64,000 nucleotides of DNA from Synchiropus splendidus (lineage: Eukaryota > Chordata > Actinopteri > Syngnathiformes > Callionymidae). The notes under the pieces are model-generated. The model was given only the letters and a program-made list of their open reading frames with translations. It searched no databases and had not been told where the DNA came from. A program made the translations under genes and the position numbers. Below are positions 22,263 to 35,300 of this stretch, piece after piece (the first letter of the stretch is position 1; every line of letters begins with the position of its first letter). The stretch spans positions 19,998,001 through 20,062,000 of the forward strand of contig NC_071342.1 in NCBI RefSeq assembly GCF_027744825.2, written 5' to 3'.

Positions 22263-25200
22263 TAAAACACCATCCTGATGTCTGTTGTGTCAAGAACTCA
22301 TCTGCACTTCAAACATGCTGTGAAAGTCAAAAACCTGGCGGAGCTTATCTGCTTCCATATGTTGCAATCTGTATCAGCAGGGACCACGAGCTCAGAGGAA
22401 ATACCAGCCCTCCGTCAAACAATGAGCCAAGAACACGCAGTGCAGAGTCTGGTGGAGGAGAGCGGCACATGAGGGAGGGGGACTTTTGGGAATCAGAAGG
22501 ATGCACTCATTGAACTTGTTTATAGTCACTCGGACAGCAAGTCCCATCCCTGGATGGGACGAGGATCCGTCGCTCATTTGCTTGTACGTGGGAGGAGAGT
22601 GGAGAGCTGCAGCCTGTGATACCATCTTATGGTGACAAGCAGAGGACATGCAGCTCCACTGCAGTAATATGACTGGAAAACATCATCAAGAAACGCAGCT
22701 TTCCAACTCATACATTTGTCCCCAACTATTCCAGATGATCAATCCCAGCCACTCGGGGTGAGGGCCCCCTTTCGTACATACCACTAACCTGAGGTTTTTG
22801 GCCGAAAACAGAGTGCGAAGAGGAAGCCTGCTACACGAATGAGGGTTTATTATTTCACCAAAAGCTATCACCATTGCTTTCCTAAATCAGGCAAGTCAGG
22901 AAAAGAGGAAAAAGATTTCCCAGATTTAGCGCTAAATTATCCGACTTTCTTTCTTTGTTCTTCAGTAGAAGCTGGTTGGGTTTTGTGGAGCAGTTCCCTC
23001 CAGGATGCGACCTCACAGAGTCATGGATGAAGCTAAGAAGATGAATCTCCAACGAGCTGACTTTAAAGTGATGGACCTCTTTGATGTGGCTCTTGAAACA
23101 CTCAACCCTCAATATAAATCCTTTTTTAGAATCCAGTTCAGTCAAACCAGTTCAGTAGTCCTCCTCAGATACTGAAGCCTCCTGAAGAAGACATGCTTCT
23201 CCAGAAAATCCTTCGAAACATGCAGAGAAACCTGTAAACAGATCAAACGTCCAACTCAGCAGATGACGAATGATCAAGTTGCATCCATCGAAAAAGCGTC
23301 TGTGTTCTTGAGCGACAGGAAGAGATGAGCGGGCTGTCGGCACTGAGCGTTTTATACACCCTGAGTTTTCACATGAGTGGAAAAATAAGTCACAGTTAAA
23401 CGCTTCAGAGGACTGACGCTTGTTTGTTTGGATCATTCCAGCCATGAAGACGCAAACATGGGACAATGACGTGAAACTGATCCAAAGTCTTGGTACAAAA
23501 GAACCGTCCATGCTCAGCAAATCCACAAGTCAGCTGCTGCTGCTGCTGCTGCTGGTGAAGTTCCTCTCCCATCTCTTCCTGTCTGTCTTCACATGATCCA
23601 GGAGCAGGTTCAAACTGGGACCAGAGGAGGAGAAGAGAGCAGCGATGATTAGGAGGTTGGGAAAGCTAAACGCCAGGGAGGTAGGTTTCTCATGATGTTG
23701 TGGAATTTGAAATGATCCTCTGTACCCAACAGCACATCCTTAACTGATTTTTCAATACAAAGCTGCGGATAAACCAGAGACCTTGTGTGTAAAACCCGCA
23801 ATAAACCCATGCTATTGAATGGGGATGGGCTAACTTATCGTACACGATATACCGCCAAACACAATCTCCACGATGACAATTCTGCATCTCACGATAAATT
23901 CGATAAACACGTGACTCACTCGCTGCATTGGACTTACACACATGAACATGACGAGACTGTGACGGGGCGCCGCACTCTTCAGACAGTTGTGGAGAGTGTG
24001 GTGGACTTTGGTTCACGATCGTAGTTTGAAACTTATTTTCAAACCAGGGAACCTTTGATAATGACACTGGTCGACTCTGAGTCTTTGGATCCCTGTTTAT
24101 TTTATTGGATGGAGTGGTCCTCATTGGTTCGTCTGCTTTGGTTCACATCAACACATGCAGGTCTCACGCTCTGCTGGCAAAAATAGTTGGATATTGGACG
24201 GAGCTCTGCTCCGGTATTGGCGGCGGCGTCCTCTTCCGCGTCCCCATTAGGGTTCACTGGACACACTCTCACAGGCAGCGCTAATGCTACGACCCAGCAT
24301 CAGTTAGGGACCATCAACAAATTTTAAAGCATCAAAGTATTTGGGAAATCTTCAATGATGCAATGGAAAACAAGCATTTTAGGAGAGAGAATTGTGAAAA
24401 GGTTTTTAGTCACACAAAACATAGGACTGACAGTTTGTATTATGATTTGGAGAAAAAAAATATGACTAAATGATCATTTCTTCACATTATTTCTAATATT
24501 TCTTCTGGAGGAAATGTGTCCATAAATGCAGTCCCTTTACATTCTTTGTGCTCCAGGGATACAGAGGGTTGCACTGAGAGTCGATGCTTTAGAAAAATGT
24601 GACTGCTTCAAATATAAATCTGAGTTTAGGGAGGTCATTCTGGATTAAAACCACCCCAGAGAGAACTTCAGAAAAAAAACTTCAAAAATGAAGCGGATGA
24701 ATGGGCGACATTGTCTTTTATTGGGTGAGACTCTAGCTCTTACTCACCAATTCAAATATGTACTTGCTTTCTTGGGGTGTAAAGTCCTGTCAACCCCTTA
24801 AGAGTCTGATAAAAATTCATCTCACAATACGACACTGCACTTGCTCTCCAGTGAGACCACCAGGGACTGTCAGCCCTATGCCTGGTGCAGGAGGGGTCCG
24901 TCGTGCTCTGATTCACGCTTGACCTTAGACGGGAGAGAGGTAAGCACAAGAGGGCGGCTTCCTAAGCTTCTCTGACTTTTAATAGGGTTTGCCTTCGCCT
25001 GTGATGTGATCAGAAGTCTCTTATCTTAACCAACAAGGGCGGCTCAAAAACACTCCACAGAGAACCGTGACATCAGTATCTCCCACTGACCAACAGACAC
25101 AATCCTAGTCAGTTATTCGGGTAGAGGCGGCCATTTTAGGGGTCTAAACGCGCAGTCATGCGGCAGAACGCGTCCATTCTTCCCGACGAAGAACCTGAAA

Positions 25201-25599
25201 AGACTTCTTCTCGGAAAGACAAAAAAAAGTCCGTCATGCACTTTGACCAAGAATTTCGAGGGGGAAAGTGGCCTTTTAAGTGTGAGAATGGCGGGGAGAC
25301 GCCTTCACGGGCGGTTGACTGCGCCTCTGCCAGGGCCTCTGCTTCACTGGAGAAAAAAAAGTAGAGCGTAGAGAGCTAAGATACGTCATTCTTCAAGCAC
25401 TCATTAGCATCGTTCTCATGGAGGCCAAGCGGCTATTTTGGGCACAAACAGACAAACAGGGGATGCTGAGTTCGGGGGAGAGGATTGTTGTGTTTGACAT
25501 GTGGAGTGACCGGGGTCGCTCAGTGGTAATGAGGGGCTCGCGGGCAGACCAAAGGGAGCTCCACCCTCTGTGACTCCAAGCCAAGCTGGTCAGAGCATC

Positions 25600-25621
25600 G
25601 CGCGGCGGCGGCGGCGGCGGC
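25600..25621 (+). repeat. (CGG)n trinucleotide run
   Basis: About seven GCG/GGC units in a CpG-rich neighbourhood. Such runs are frequent in promoters and 5' UTRs, but no gene was recognised next to it. Confidence 0.85.
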
Positions 25622-26096
25622 TCGATTCATCAGCAGCAGGAAGTCATTAACAGAACTGGATCACACCGACAATTCAGCAAAATACTGCTCAGCACAGGTG
25701 AGAAACCAGCTGAGAAGCCAGCCAGCGAATACCCGCCGTTTCAGAAAATAGCTTCAGATTCAGGAAGAAATTTGTTATCAACTTGTCGGAGAACAAAAAG
25801 GCCAGAACACTGATGCTAGCAATTCGGCGGTGATAAAGATTTCATTGCGTGTTGTTTTGTGAGCCTTGCCCCAAGAGATAGACACGCATGCATGCATGCA
25901 GACTCACACACACCCACACACGCTCACACGCATGCACATGCATGTGCACGGCTCGCATGATGGAAGCACACTCAGAAAGTACGCTGGTTTCTGATCATCT
26001 GAAATGTAAAAAAAAAAAATCATGGCCTGCAATGACAGTCAGTTGAAGACCGTGACAAGTTTGCACAGTGTCTTGGGTTCGAGTGATGGAGCACAT

Positions 26097-26106
26097 GTGC
26101 GTGACA
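26097..26106 (+). promoter_or_regulatory. Candidate xenobiotic response element (distal)
   Basis: GTGCGTGACA fits the full Ah-receptor/ARNT consensus KNGCGTGMSA. It lies about 2 kb upstream of the CYP1B1 TATA box; CYP1B1 is a classic Ah-receptor target. A single 10-bp match can arise by chance. Confidence 0.4.
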
Positions 26107-27382
26107 GCTCCGCTCCTCAGACCTGCTCCGACCTCCACCCAGGCCGTGACCTCCCCTCTTCATAAATCACCTTCACCTCCTCCTCTCCGTTTGTCAGTGT
26201 CGTTTCCTGAAGCCGAAACTATGTGATCATGTGACCAGCTTTGTGACAGCAGTTGTAAGAGTATCTGGACTGTGGGAGTAAATCATCACCTGCACACACC
26301 TCTCAGTGCCCCTCCCTGACCTACACGCTTGCTCACACGCGATCCGCAATTGAGCTGTCAATCACAGAGGAAGAGGAGCCGCTGTTGAAACAGATTTGGT
26401 GGCCGACGGCGGGAGAGACGCCAACCTGTGCGTCCTGCGCGAGGAGGAGACGGCGCTGAGCTGAAGTCGAAAAGGATTGTTTCACACAGACCTGAAAAAT
26501 AGTCTGAAAAAAGCAGATACATCGTGAGAGAGGACACGGAAGTTCACATCTCTGCCATCAGATAAATAGGTGGGGATCACAAACAGAGCTGGACTGGAAA
26601 CAGAATATCATTATATTTAATAGTTGTGTTTTACCTGGAGGAATAAAACACTTTCAGAAGCAACACCACACATGCAGAGAGAATGTTGTGGAAAATAACT
26701 ATGTTGTGACAATATAAATTCCCAGCTAGGAAAGGTAATAAACTGATAAAGGTTTGGCAAAGAAAAAAAAACACGCAAAATAAACAAATTCCATCTGACA
26801 GAGATGTTTGAAAATAATTTATTATGGTCAATGAGTTTGATCAACATTAAACTGTGTCGCCATGTTTATATGTCAGTGGGAACAATGATGGTGGAAAAGA
26901 AACAGCTTTTGATTTTGCTCAATGAAACCATGAAATTCCATTTTAGTTAATATATTATGAGAGCTGGGCAACAAGAGAAATACAAGGATTAAAAAGTTAA
27001 AGTCATTTTTTAAAATTATGATCTTATCCATACCCTTGTAATACGTAAGGAGATTGCAAATGAAATATGAAGGAATAAGTTTAAATTTGCATTCCCACAC
27101 TCTACAGATGTATGTGGTGTTTCTGGAGTGCATTGGGAACATACATGAAGATAAAGGTATGAAGATAAAGAAGAGAAATAAACTGAATGTACAAAATGTT
27201 ATATTGACAAGGGAAAAAAAATGAACACACACTCTCACACACACACACGCATGTTTGTTTCGCTGTTTTGTTTTTTTTTATATTACTTTTACTGGCGTTT
27301 TAACCCTTGTGAGGACAGGCCAAAATGTCCTCACAAGAAGGTGGCTTGTGAATACTTGGTACTCACAAGGATAGCAAAAACA

Positions 27383-27522
<140 letters not shown>

Positions 27523-28087
27523 TAACGCATAATAGAAACAATAGCACTACAATGACTGGATTATTAAATTAGAATTAAGATCATTATTATTATTTGAATT
27601 GTCATTATTACACCATAAATATTTCGCATCAAAATGTTGATGTGAAATATAATTGAGAACAAGAATGATAACATTATCTATATAAGACTGAGCTATTTAA
27701 TATCCAAACATAAACAATGATGATAGGAATTATTATATTATATATTATTTTATACGAGTTAATTATTAAACGCACAATTGACAAGTTATTCGCTAGTGAA
27801 TTATTTTATTAATTTCAAGACTTCATAAATTAAAAAAATTCATATTTACATTTTTTTTATTTTGCAAATTACTTTTTATTTTGTGATGGTCGAAAACAGT
27901 GCGACACTATTTGGTCTCGAGTTCCATGGATGATGGGAAGAAACCAGATGTGCAGAAATAAGAGGAACTGGATCACAACTAAAAGGCCTCATGGGGAATT
28001 GAACCAGGGACCTGCCACACACACAGGGAATGATCAATAAGTGATGAGAGATAAGCGGCGTGTTAGTCAACAAGCAGGGGGAGGGGC

Positions 28088-28094
28088 TAGCGTG
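28088..28094 (+). promoter_or_regulatory. Candidate proximal XRE of CYP1B1
   Basis: TAGCGTG fits the TNGCGTG core bound by Ah receptor/ARNT. It lies about 52 bp upstream of the TATA box and directly precedes a G-rich stretch (28094-28109) resembling Sp/KLF sites. Confidence 0.45.
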
Positions 28095-28145
28095 GGAGGG
28101 GGTGGGGGTCACTTGGGAGGTGTCCAGTCCGTCAGAGGTGTCACT

Positions 28146-28151
28146 TATAAA
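28146..28151 (+). promoter_or_regulatory. cyp1b1: CYP1B1 TATA box
   Basis: TATAAA lies about 68 bp upstream of a strong splice donor (CA|GTAAGT at 28219). A start site near 28176 would give a short untranslated exon 1, which matches the known CYP1B1 structure of a non-coding first exon. Confidence 0.65.
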
Positions 28152-28175
28152 GTGGATTCACTGACTAAAACTTGA

Positions 28176-28218
28176 ATACATCACCGTCAGCTGGAGCTCC
28201 TCCGGAGACCGAAACTCA
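28176..28218 (+). other. cyp1b1: Probable non-coding exon 1 of CYP1B1
   Basis: Placed between the expected start about 25-30 bp after the TATA box and the donor CTCA|GTAAGTGT (28219-28220). It would splice to the acceptor CGCGCAG ending at 29874, ten bases before the start codon. The 5' end is an estimate. Confidence 0.55.
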
Positions 28219-29884
28219 GTAAGTGTGTGTGTGTGTGTGTCATTAAAACTGCCTCATTAGAATTACGTCTTTAATTGATGATAAAGATTATAAAAATGAC
28301 GACATTATTATTGTTGAAGATGGACCTCTAATTCCAGCTATCACGTTTAGTGGGGCGGTAAAAAGGCCTGACGCATAGAGCCCTATATATTTAATCGATA
28401 TACATTCAGAGTGATACAAACCCAGTGGTTTCTGAATCAAAAGAGCGACGTATCCCGGGTGAAGCCGCGGTGCGGGGCTGTGGGGGTCCCCGGAGGTGAG
28501 CGCGGCCGCTGTCCGCGGTGCTGAAGCCGGATCCCCGCACCAGCCGCGTGCGCACAGGCGGACCCTGAGGTGGGACCAGAGCGCACCCTCGGGAGGAATA
28601 ATCCTCCGTGACGACTGCCATGGAATTATGTGACTTCACACTCGCCGGTTCTGACTGTTACGATTGAACCAGGCCAAAAGTGGGGCTCGCCTCCTCCTGG
28701 TGGCTCCTGAGGAAAGCACACCCCGATACCACGGCGAGAAAGAAGCAGGAGCCGCGCAACGGAGCCATGATCGACCTTCATTTCTTTCTTTTCTTTTTTT
28801 TAAACTCACCTCCTCGATAGTAAAAGTGATTCATGTTTATTTATCTCACACATCTTATTTGTAAATCTATTTAATCCTTGCTCCGGTCAGGGTAAAAATA
28901 CGAAAAAAACAAAAACAAAAACAAAACATTTATTTAATTTATACCGTCAAATGCAAGAAATGCAGAAATATATATTTGTACTGAAACATTATATTAAATA
29001 TCATTAAATTAGTATATAATTGTTTTAATAGATTTACATTATTTAGGATAATGATATTTAAGGATATATATTTTGGTATTAGTTGGGGGCACCATGCAGA
29101 TAAGTATTATAATAATATAATTATAGAATCTTCACGTCAAAATAATTATAGAAGCAAAATTCACATATTCAAGGAGGATTGTAATTAATTCTACTTATAT
29201 TGGAGACCAGTCCATTGCGGGATCACGGCAATGTAATGTCAATACATCTATAAAATACAAATAATTTTACATTTTCTGTATTTAATAATCATAAAAAAAC
29301 TGTCTTATGTTTATAAAATATTTCTTGCACTTTTAAAAATACATAAATAAAAAAACACTCCAGAGCAATAAATAAATAAATAATAATATATCTGCACCAA
29401 AATGTCGCGCGCGTAATGGCACGAGTGCGTTGTGTGTTGAGACTATAACTTCTACTGCAATTCTACTGAAGTACTACACTACTCCAGATGGTATTGTTAA
29501 ACGGCACAGCCAGGGGGTTGATTTTAGCAGGACAAGAATTTTCGAAGCTTCGTTTGGGGCGATTTTAGAAGAATATTGAGGGGAAGACAGGCGCAAACAA
29601 AACAAAAAAACAGGCGCAAACAAAGTCCGATGAAGGTCATGACGCGCGTCTCTGTGAGGAGGTGAAGGCGGGAGGAGGAGATGTTGGCGGAGGAGGGGGT
29701 GATGGCGCTGGAAGGAGGAGGTGATGCTGGGAGGGCGACACCCATTGAAACAAACCTGCCCACAGTACCCAAGCGGGAGCCAGACTCCGGCGGTCGGGAT
29801 GTCTGGCTGCTCCGGGACAGAGAGACCACTCGCGCTCCTCACTGGTCGGTAACCAGCCTGTGTTCCTCGCGCAGGCTCGTCGTC

Positions 29885-32508
29885 ATGGACCTTCTGGACC
29901 TCAGACTGGAGCGGGTGGACCCGGCGACCATCCGGGCGGTGTTGCTGGCGGGCGTCACCTTGCTCTTCTCCCTGCAGCTGCGGCGCTGGTTCCTGCAGCA
30001 GCGGAGCCCCAACAGCCCCCCGGGTCCCATCCCGTGGCCGATCATCGGGAACGCGGCGCAGCTGGGCAAGTCTCCGCACCTGGCGTTAACGCGCATGGCC
30101 AAACGGTACGGCAGCATCTTCCAGATCAAGCTGGGCAGCCGGACCGTGGTGGTCCTGAACGGAGACTCCATCAGACAGGCGCTTGTCAAGCAGGGACCCG
30201 AGTTTGCTGGCAGACCGGACTTCACCTCTTTCCAGTACGTCTCCAACGGGGCCAGCCTCGCGTTCGGGACCATGACGGACTGGTGGAAACTGCACCGCAG
30301 GGTGGCCCAGTCCGCGGTCCGGATGTTCTCCACCGGGAACCTTGAGACTAAGAAGACGTTCGAGCAGCATGTGGTCAGTGAGGTCACCGAGCTCCTGCAG
30401 CTGTTCGACGCCAAGACCAAGGCGCGCGGCTCCCTGGAGCCCATGTCCTACCTGGTGGTGTCCAACGCCAACATCATGAGCGCGGTGTGCTTCGGCAAAA
30501 GATACCCCTACGACGACGTGGAGTTCCGGCAGGTGGTGGGCAGGAACGACCAGTTCACCCAGACGGTGGGCGCGGGCAGCATGGTGGACGTCATGCCCTG
30601 GCTCCAGTACTTCCCCAACCCCATCAAGACCATGTTTGAGAACTTCAAGCGGCTCAACCAGGAGTTCGGCGAGTTCATCCGCGACAAGGTGGTGGAGCAC
30701 AGGAAGACCATCGAGTCCAGCAGCATCAGAGACATCACGGACGCTTTTATAGTGGCTCTGGACCAGCTGAGGGACCGAACCGGAGCGTCACGGGAGAAAG
30801 ACTATGTGACCGCCACTATGGGGGACGTGTTCGGAGCCAGTCAGGACACTCTGTCCACAGCCCTGCAGTGGATCATCCTCATCCTGGTCAAGTAAGTCAC
30901 GGCTCGGAATCGCGGTTATTACACTGTTATTATGCTTTCTGACCGAAACGTGATTCAATAGCGTTATCATACCATCTTCATCTTCCATCTGGAATTAGCT
31001 GTAGGCATAAAAATGTTTACTTTATTTCCACTATATTATTCATATTACCATGCACAACAATTTCAACTACATATTAATTCATTATATGATTCTATTTGCC
31101 TCTTTTAAAATGCATTTTTCCCCCCAGATGTAACCTGTAACCCCTTATTTCTCCGTTTGCAGAGCTTTAATACGTAAAAACATAGTGTTCATTGGTGTGT
31201 TGTGCATAGACATGCGTGTACATACAATTATGAGGCTTACATATGCATTACACATCAGTGTTGGGGCCCCTGAGCAATTTTTGGGGAACGGAAAGCAACA
31301 TATTTTTCAAATCCAATATCCACACGGCTGCTTGGTCCGCCTGATGGGAGGGCCGGCGCAAAATGCTCCAGTCCAAATTCAAGTTTAAGTTTAAAGAGTC
31401 ACCTGCGGAAGCAGCTTGGTCGACATTGTCGTAGTGATTCATCTCACCTGTGGAGGAGTTTGGAGGGAGTGCTCGTGTGTTACCTGACAGCTGAGGCTCA
31501 GGCAGCTACTGGCAGCGCAACACGAGAGCAGAAACTTCACACCGAAGCAAGTCAATGAAGTGCAGCGTCAGCGCTCAGGTGTGCAGCGGGGTCTTGGTTA
31601 CAGTTCCCATGAGCTCACCTCGCTCTGATTCGCTGGCTCCAACGCCTGCAGGTCTTAGTATTGTGTTTTTATTTGGTTGGAAAGAAGGGCCGCGCTGAGG
31701 TTGTCGAGGAGTTGTGGTTGAATGCAGGCATTGTGTGGAGCGAGGACGAACCCCTGGAAGGAAGTGTAGCTCAGTATTGGAAGTGTGTTCTACCAGCCGG
31801 TTATGTAACGGCTTGGTGAGCAGGTCTGTGAGCCGATGATGTCATCATCTTGGCTTCAGCTCCGTCACCGTTTGAACTAAAACAGTGGTAACAGAGGTGC
31901 TGATGTATGACTTTTCTCACCTGCGCAGGTATCCAGAGGAGCAGGAGCGTCTCCAGCAGGAAGTGGACAAGGTGGTGGGCCGCAGCCGGCTGCCGTCCGT
32001 CGAAGACCAGGTGCGGGTGCCGTACGTCATGGCCTTCATCTACGAGGTCATGCGCTTCACCAGCTTCGTGCCGCTCACCATCCCTCACTCCACCATGTCC
32101 GACACAAGCATCCTGGGCTACGACATACCAAAGCACACGGTGGTCTTTGTCAACCAGTGGTCCGTCAACCGCGACCCGGCCGCGTGGCCCCTCCCCGAGA
32201 CCTTTGACCCGCGGCGGTTTCTCAGCGAGGACGGGTCGCTCAACAAGGACCTGTGCAGCAGCGTGCTCATCTTCTCGCTGGGCAAGCGGCGCTGCATCGG
32301 CGAGGAGCTCTCCAAAATGCAGCTCTTCCTCTTCACGGCGCTACTGGCCCACCAGTGCCACATCCGGAGCAACTCGGCTCGCCCCCCCACGCTGGACGGC
32401 ATTTACGGCCTGACTCTGAAGCCGCTTCCCTACTCCATCTCAGTGACTCTGCGGGGCGACACAAGTCCTGAAGCAGCGAGTGAAGCGACGCCGGACTCGT
32501 CTGCGTAA
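29885..32508 (+). CDS. cyp1b1: Cytochrome P450 1B1
   Basis: Two coding exons, 29885-30891 and 31929-32508 (the split codon AA|G gives Lys336), encode 528 aa; human has 543. It is an ER-membrane haem monooxygenase acting on oestrogens, retinoids and polycyclic aromatics, with electrons from P450 reductase. Seen in the protein: an N-terminal anchor helix (about 14-32), the proline hinge PPGPIPWP (45-52), I-helix GASQDT (317-322), K-helix EVMR (375-378), FDPRRF (428-433) and haem loop [10 protein letters not shown] (451-460) with ligand Cys458. All are intact. The single intron within the coding region falls where it does in vertebrate CYP1B1. The start is set at 29885 because a splice acceptor (GCAG at 29871-29874) precedes it and the protein matches the family from here; an in-frame extension to 29681 is intronic. 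The C-terminal tail is Ser/Glu-rich and variable. Expression is probably Ah-receptor-dependent. Confidence 0.98.
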
Positions 32509-33680
32509 ACCCGAACGATATCTTTGATGATTGATTATGAAGGCTGATGAACTGATCATGTTATTTATAAGCTGTTAATCTCAGGCTAAACGTGTGATTT
32601 GAATGAACTGACTTCTGTCATAGCTGCCTTTCTTCAAGTATTATCGAGACACGTGCCTTTCACAGGAGACGTGAAGGGACCAGGACATGCCTGCTGACTC
32701 ACACAGATCAGTCTTTGTTCTCCCAAATATGAAACCTATGAAGCGTCGTAGCTGCTTTCATGCTAACAGCATGTGTATCCAGGGCGTCCGCCACCTCAAC
32801 CACCCGGTGGCCCTGAAGCTTTCTGGACGACCAGAACTCACTGAACCTGCAGTGGCTTCTTCAGTTCTTTTGACCACTTTATAGTCATAAAAGAAGAAAT
32901 CATATTGTCCTTCCACTCAAGAACAAGACCCCTAAATGATTCTTCTTTAAAACCCTCAAGTATCATCAGTGAGTTTTGTTCACGAGTGAGGGAAGGATGG
33001 GGATGAATAGATCGATCTGTGCAGCATCTTCAGTCATGGAGAGCCAGAGCTCAGTCTTCCCTGGTGACTACAAGAGCAGGACACAGAGTTTTCTCTGGAC
33101 ACTCCATCAGAGCTCAGATGACACAAATTTGATGTGTCTCCTTGATGCCTCCCTGGTGAGCTGAGAAGCTTCCAGGTGAGGCAGGTCTCGCATTTGCCCG
33201 CTGCAAGCGCCTTTTCATTCTAAACTAAACTACTGATCGTGACCAGGTTTATAAGCTGCTCCCCCTTATTTAACAAAACAAAGCTCACCAGCGGAAGAGT
33301 CCTGCTGTCGGCCTGCCTGTCCGCAACCTGCTGTTCCGCTCGCACGGAGCCACTAACTTTAGACCAGTGTTATTTCGCTAACTCATATGAATGTTGTTTT
33401 TATAGAAAAGCCGCTGCTCTGTTTCCAGATGCCAGTAACCAAATGATTTTTGCATTTATCTTTTCTATGTTTTCTACTCTCGTACGTTGCTCAACACCAG
33501 CAGCCAGATCTGTGTCATGACAAGCAACCATGAACCAGTGAACTACGACCTAAATTAACACTTTAACTTAAGCGATTCGAGGCATATTTTAACAGTCCAT
33601 GACGACCTGTGATGCCACTACTGTGTTGTTGTATTTAAATGAAAATGTACAAAATACATTAAAACCAATATTTTAATTAT
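32509..33680 (+). other. cyp1b1: CYP1B1 3' UTR
   Basis: No open frame with a product. A poly(A) signal ATTAAA at 33658-33663 is followed by AT-rich sequence, giving a 3' UTR of about 1.2 kb; long 3' UTRs are usual for CYP1B1. Confidence 0.55.
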
Positions 33681-33877
33681 TTGTCGTCATTCCTCTTTTT
33701 TACGGTGAAAACTTTAGGAAAGAAAAGAAGAAAAGAGAAACACGTCCGTTACAAACACCACCTCCTCTGCTCTTCAAAGCCAATAGATGACAGCCAAATC
33801 TGTTTCCTGAAATGCATGAAAATAGTTCTGGAAGGAAAACAAAAACATCTCTTCTCACTCTCGACAGCTCACCAGCC

Positions 33878-34095
33878 CAGGGCATCAGGACGTGTACAGG
33901 CAGTTCACACACAAACACACTCTTACAGCAATTTAGAGTCACTCATTTAACTGTGGGAGGAAACTGGAGTGCGAGAAAGAAGAAGAGGGCCATAGAAAAG
34001 GATAGCAACCTGGGGACTGTCTCAGGCTGGAGTCGAACCTACGACATTCTTGATGCAAGGTGGCTGTGATAACCACGACTCAACTGTGCTGCACA
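33878..34095 (+). repeat. Degenerate copy of a common teleost dispersed repeat
   Basis: It shows the words CAATTTAGAGTCAC, CTGTGGGAGGAAACTGGAGT and GGAGTCGAACCTACGAC, then a run resembling 'gcaaggtggctgtgataaccacga'. This order is typical of a high-copy fish repeat whose fragments recur across teleost genomes. Its formal class is not assigned here. Confidence 0.55.
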
Positions 34096-34356
34096 AAAGT
34101 AAATAAGCATATGTTATATTAGCACTAAACAGAATTATATTAAACATATTTTTTAAATAATTATAGATTTCTAAAATATATTATGAATAAATACAGTGTT
34201 TGTTTATGAAAAAAAATTCTAGACAATGAAAATAAATCTGCTATTTAGTCACAAATTCTTAGACAAAAATGTCAAATGAAATAAAAATGAATTGAAAAAG
34301 AAAGTATGGTACTGACGTTCATTGGGGGTGTTGGGTCAGTGTATCAGAGTATATCA

Positions 34357-34445
34357 GAGGGACAAGTTTGGAGACAAAGTTAGGGAGGAGAGATGCTTTG
34401 GACACATGGAGAGGAGAGGCAGACAACCAATGATCTTCAAGGATG
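34357..34445 (+). mobile_element. LINE reverse-transcriptase 3' fragment
   Basis: Sequence of the type GACAAAGTTAGGGAGGAGAG followed by GGACACATGGAGAGGAG resembles the 'RxRWxGHxxRR' segment near the end of RTE/L1-like reverse transcriptases. It is short and frame-damaged. Confidence 0.45.
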
Positions 34446-35169
34446 ACGGAGGTCTTGTGAGAGTTTCAGATCTCTTGGCAGTTTCTCCTGTGGTTGGATG
34501 AAACTGCGTTCACCCAAACACAGTCCAGACAGAGTTTCTTAGTATTTTTGTCGAATGCAATGTCGAATCAAATCTGGCTACTGTATTTTTACTTGACTTC
34601 CGTGAGCAAATACATCAACTGAGAGGACAGGAAGGTCATTTTCAGTGTGCATCTTGGCATCACTCAGGATTCCAGGTGACGACTTCATGAAGTTTCTATT
34701 CCCACCGTTGAAGAGGAAACAAGTGATTAGCAATATATATTTAAAAATGCAGTGGTTACCAAGAAAAGGGATGCTGAGGCATGGCTGCAGGTCAGGTGGG
34801 AACAAAGGTGGAGCGCTGGCTTCGTCTCCCCCCGCTGCGCAGTCTTTATCTCGCCCAGCCAGAACATCCTGTGCCCGATCGCAGCCAGCCAGACAGCTCT
34901 CGTGTGCGTGACAAATTCAGATAAATCTGAAGCAGATATGGCTGTCTCTCAGTGGGGAACTGAATTAACTCTGATGATGACATGTTGAGAAACGCCAGAG
35001 GAAAACAGCCTTCTCTGATAAACTGGAGTTCTGGGCAATGAAGGTCACTGCAGCAGAGATGCACGTGAGATGTTGGCGAGAACTTAGTAACATGAGATGG
35101 GTTCCATGTCAAGAAGTCTGATTTGAATCTATTTAACTCAAATATGGTATTTTCTAACCCATTTCCAGT

Positions 35170-35300
35170 GCTATCGTTTTCATCAAGGGCACACGCAGTT
35201 GGAGCCTGTCCCAGCTAGTCAGGGCCAGAGGCAGATGATATTCTGGACAGGTTCTAATCCAGCAATGGGTGCATCTAGACACTGACTCCAACAGACAGCT
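35170..35300 (+). repeat. Second degenerate fragment of the teleost dispersed repeat
   Basis: It contains GGAGCCTGTCCCAGCTAGTC, GGGCCAGAGGCAG and CTGGACAGGTTCTAATCCAG, which correspond to the 5' portion of the same high-copy repeat. It is heavily mutated. Confidence 0.45.

Noticed and set aside
27985..28075. tRNA gene on the reverse strand (GGTTCAATTCC looks like a B box)
   Set aside because: No A box or acceptor stem at the right spacing; the sequence fits better as a worn copy of the common fish repeat.
29681..29884. In-frame upstream extension of CYP1B1 (68 extra residues)
   Set aside because: The extension is Gly/Glu/Arg-rich, lacks family similarity, and a splice acceptor ends at 29874, so it is intron.
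29839..30738. Long open frames antisense to CYP1B1 exon 2
   Set aside because: They arise from high GC3 in the real coding exon; the sense frame carries all P450 motifs.
31764..31815. tRNA-like A box (GTAGCTCAGT) in the CYP1B1 intron
   Set aside because: No matching B box and no cloverleaf can be drawn downstream.
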